DNA from: Pseudopedobacter sp043763845
Lineage (GTDB): Bacteria; Bacteroidota; Bacteroidia; Sphingobacteriales; Sphingobacteriaceae
Reading direction: 5' to 3'
DNA length: 6,342 nt
NCBI GenBank assembly: GCA_043763845.1
Contig: JAYULE010000202.1
Coordinates: 1-6,342, forward strand
The notes under the pieces are model-generated. The model did not search any database, was not told where the DNA came from, and worked only from the letters and a program-made list of their open reading frames with translations. The position numbers were made by a program, and so were the translations under genes. Shown piece by piece: positions 5,066 through 6,342 of the stretch (positions are counted from its first letter, which is position 1; each line of letters opens with the position of its first letter).

Positions 5066-6190
5066 ATGGTTATAGAATTACGCGGTGTTGAATTTGTAAA
5101 TAAAGGTGCAGAGCTAATGATGCATGCAATCTTACTCAAAATTCGCCAAAAATACCCAGAAGCAGTTTTTACCATGCAGGTAGGAGCCAAAACCCCTAAA
5201 TTAAAATTATTGCAAAACGGGATTAAAATAAAGTTTAGTAACAAAAGATCGAACTTAATAGGCAAATTTATTCCTGCGTTTGTAAGGCATAAGGCAGGTT
5301 ACTATCTTGAAAAGGAAGTTGACATTGTTTTGGATGGATCTGGATTTGCATTTGGAGACCAGTGGGGTTCGGGCTACGCCGAACGTAGAATAGGATCAAA
5401 AATATGTAATTGGCAAAAAGATGGAAAAAAAGTAATTTTGCTGGCACAGGCATTTGGCCCATTTGAATCTGCTGATATTCAAATTGTAATGAAAAAGATT
5501 ATAAACAATGCCGATCTTATTTTTGCCCGCGAAAAAGAATCGTATCAACATTTGCAAGGTATTGCAGCCAACACAAATATTCAACAATCTCCAGATTTTA
5601 CAAATTTAATAACAGGTAAATTGCCTGCGTTTTTCGATTCAGAAAATTACCAAGTGGCTATTGTGCCAAATTATAAAATGGTTGAAAGTAAAAGTTCAAA
5701 TAACGATGATTACCTAAGCTTTATAAAGTATGCAATTGATAGCGTAAAAAACCTAGGCCTTAAACCTTACTTTCTTATTCACGAAGGTATAAAAGACCAG
5801 CAACTCGCTTCTGCTGTTAACAAATACTTAACAGAACCATTAGATATTATAATAAAAGAAGACCCTTTAGAAATTAAGGGAATTATTTCCACAGCCAAAT
5901 TTATTATTTGTTCTAGATTTCACGGCGTAGTAAGTGCGTTAAGCCAAGGGGTACCTTGCATAACAACAAGCTGGTCGCACAAGTATGCCATGCTTTTAAA
6001 AGAATATGATTTTGAAGAAGGATTGCTGTACGACCTTACAGATTATAAAAAATTAGAAACACTAATATTTGATTTGGCACAACCTAATTACAGGCAGAAA
6101 GTATCGGAAAAATTGTTGCAAAATAGTCAAATTGAAAAAGAAAAATCAGCAAAAATGTGGGAAAAAGTTTTTGAAGTAATAAATACGTAA
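5066..6190 (+). CDS. Polysaccharide pyruvyl transferase family protein
   Basis: The 374-residue cytoplasmic protein matches the WcaK/CsaB-type family. Members transfer the pyruvyl group of phosphoenolpyruvate onto a sugar as a ketal, which adds negative charge to cell-surface glycans. Landmarks in order are NKGAELMMHA (12-21), the Asp-Gly-Ser-Gly loop DGSGFAFGDQW (90-100), LLAQAFGPF (125-133), FAREKES (153-159), SPD (175-177), and the C-terminal signature CSRFHGVVSALSQGVPC (282-298) followed by SWSHKY (302-307). Arg284 and His286 lie in the SRFHG motif typical of the family's GT-B-like C-terminal domain. Length is normal and the protein looks intact. It lies 34 bases after the flippase with no terminator between, so the two probably work on the same glycan, pyruvylation preceding export. 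The ATG at 5066 begins directly with the first beta-strand, so no earlier start is needed. Some family members act on other substrates, so pyruvylation itself is inferred. Confidence 0.92.
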   Translation: MVIELRGVEFVNKGAELMMHAILLKIRQKYPEAVFTMQVGAKTPKLKLLQNGIKIKFSNKRSNLIGKFIPAFVRHKAGYYLEKEVDIVLDGSGFAFGDQWGSGYAERRIGSKICNWQKDGKKVILLAQAFGPFESADIQIVMKKIINNADLIFAREKESYQHLQGIAANTNIQQSPDFTNLITGKLPAFFDSENYQVAIVPNYKMVESKSSNNDDYLSFIKYAIDSVKNLGLKPYFLIHEGIKDQQLASAVNKYLTEPLDIIIKEDPLEIKGIISTAKFIICSRFHGVVSALSQGVPCITTSWSHKYAMLLKEYDFEEGLLYDLTDYKKLETLIFDLAQPNYRQKVSEKLLQNSQIEKEKSAKMWEKVFEVINT

Positions 6191-6238
6191 TTAACACAAA
6201 TAAATGGCTTTTTTAAATCAACGCGGCCTAGCAACCCT

Positions 6239-6342
6239 TTAAAAAGTACTAAGATAATTTTTAAAAGACGCTTGTGTTGCTGAGATATCTTTAATTTGTT
6301 TTTCAAAAGATTGTCCAAAGTCTTCCGTTTTGCGGAAAAAAG
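6239..6342 (-). CDS. Probable C-terminus of a convergent gene, cut by the window edge
   Basis: One minus-strand frame is open from the right edge (6342) to a TAA at 6241-6239, giving 33 residues. The tail reads KTEDFGQSFEKQIKDIS and then ends KNYLSTF. The mix of charged and hydrophobic residues is protein-like and suggests an amphipathic helix. It would converge on the pyruvyl transferase gene, with 48 bases between the two stops and no clear shared terminator. I recognise no family. The plus strand also has an open frame here, but its product is Cys-rich and less plausible. With only 33 residues visible, the call is tentative. Confidence 0.45.
   Translation of the reverse strand, partial: FFRKTEDFGQSFEKQIKDISATQASFKNYLSTF

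Noticed and set aside
6127..6318. Minus-strand ORF of 63 residues over the pyruvyl transferase end
   Set aside because: Nearly half of it is antisense to the intact pyruvyl transferase, and the other minus frame at 6239-6342 reads more like protein.
6323..6337. TTCCG-TTTTG-CGGAA hairpin considered as a terminator
   Set aside because: The stem is only 5 bp, no T-tract follows on the plus strand, and it falls within the likely minus-strand coding tail.
6254..6342. Plus-strand open frame at the right edge
   Set aside because: Its translation (starting FLKDACVAEISLICF) is Cys-rich and lacks a start codon; the opposite strand gives the more plausible product.

Overview
The window looks like Bacteroidota chromosome. 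It is AT-rich, its genes lack Shine-Dalgarno boxes, and it carries a lipoprotein signal and a surface-polysaccharide gene pair of the type common in that phylum. A narrower placement (Sphingobacteriales or Flavobacteriia-like) would be a guess. Two unrelated parts lie side by side.

Left part (1-942): the tail of an integron-type gene-cassette array. One complete cassette of about 690 bp carries a DinB-fold protein (317-787) and ends in its own attC-like site (812-942). A homologous attC-like site lies upstream (126-253), where the previous cassette should end. That upstream site is interrupted exactly in its R'' core by what reads, on the minus strand, as the 5' end of a group II intron (125 down to 1, continuing off the left edge). 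The intron starts GTGCG and has class-C-like domain I sequences. Insertion in the bottom strand of an attC at GTGT|TAGC is the behaviour known for class C-attC introns. No integrase gene is in the window.

Middle part (943-2080): no convincing gene. It holds two 90-bp direct repeats 237 bp apart with a small inverted repeat between them, a doubtful 62-residue ORF, a strong 12-bp hairpin with seven T's in the minus-strand direction (terminator, possibly ending a small RNA), and about 550 bp of very AT-rich DNA.

Right part (2081-6342): a surface-polysaccharide locus. A minus-strand lipoprotein with a clan GH-A-like TIM-barrel hydrolase domain (2081-3193) diverges from a plus-strand pair: a WzxC/TuaB-type flippase (3544-5031) and a polysaccharide pyruvyl transferase (5066-6190), 34 bp apart and probably co-transcribed. 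The inferred scheme is that the pyruvyl transferase decorates a lipid-linked repeat unit on the cytoplasmic side, the flippase moves it across the inner membrane, and the lipoprotein may trim or bind glycan at the envelope. The last 104 bases hold, on the minus strand, the probable C-terminus of a convergent gene cut by the window edge.
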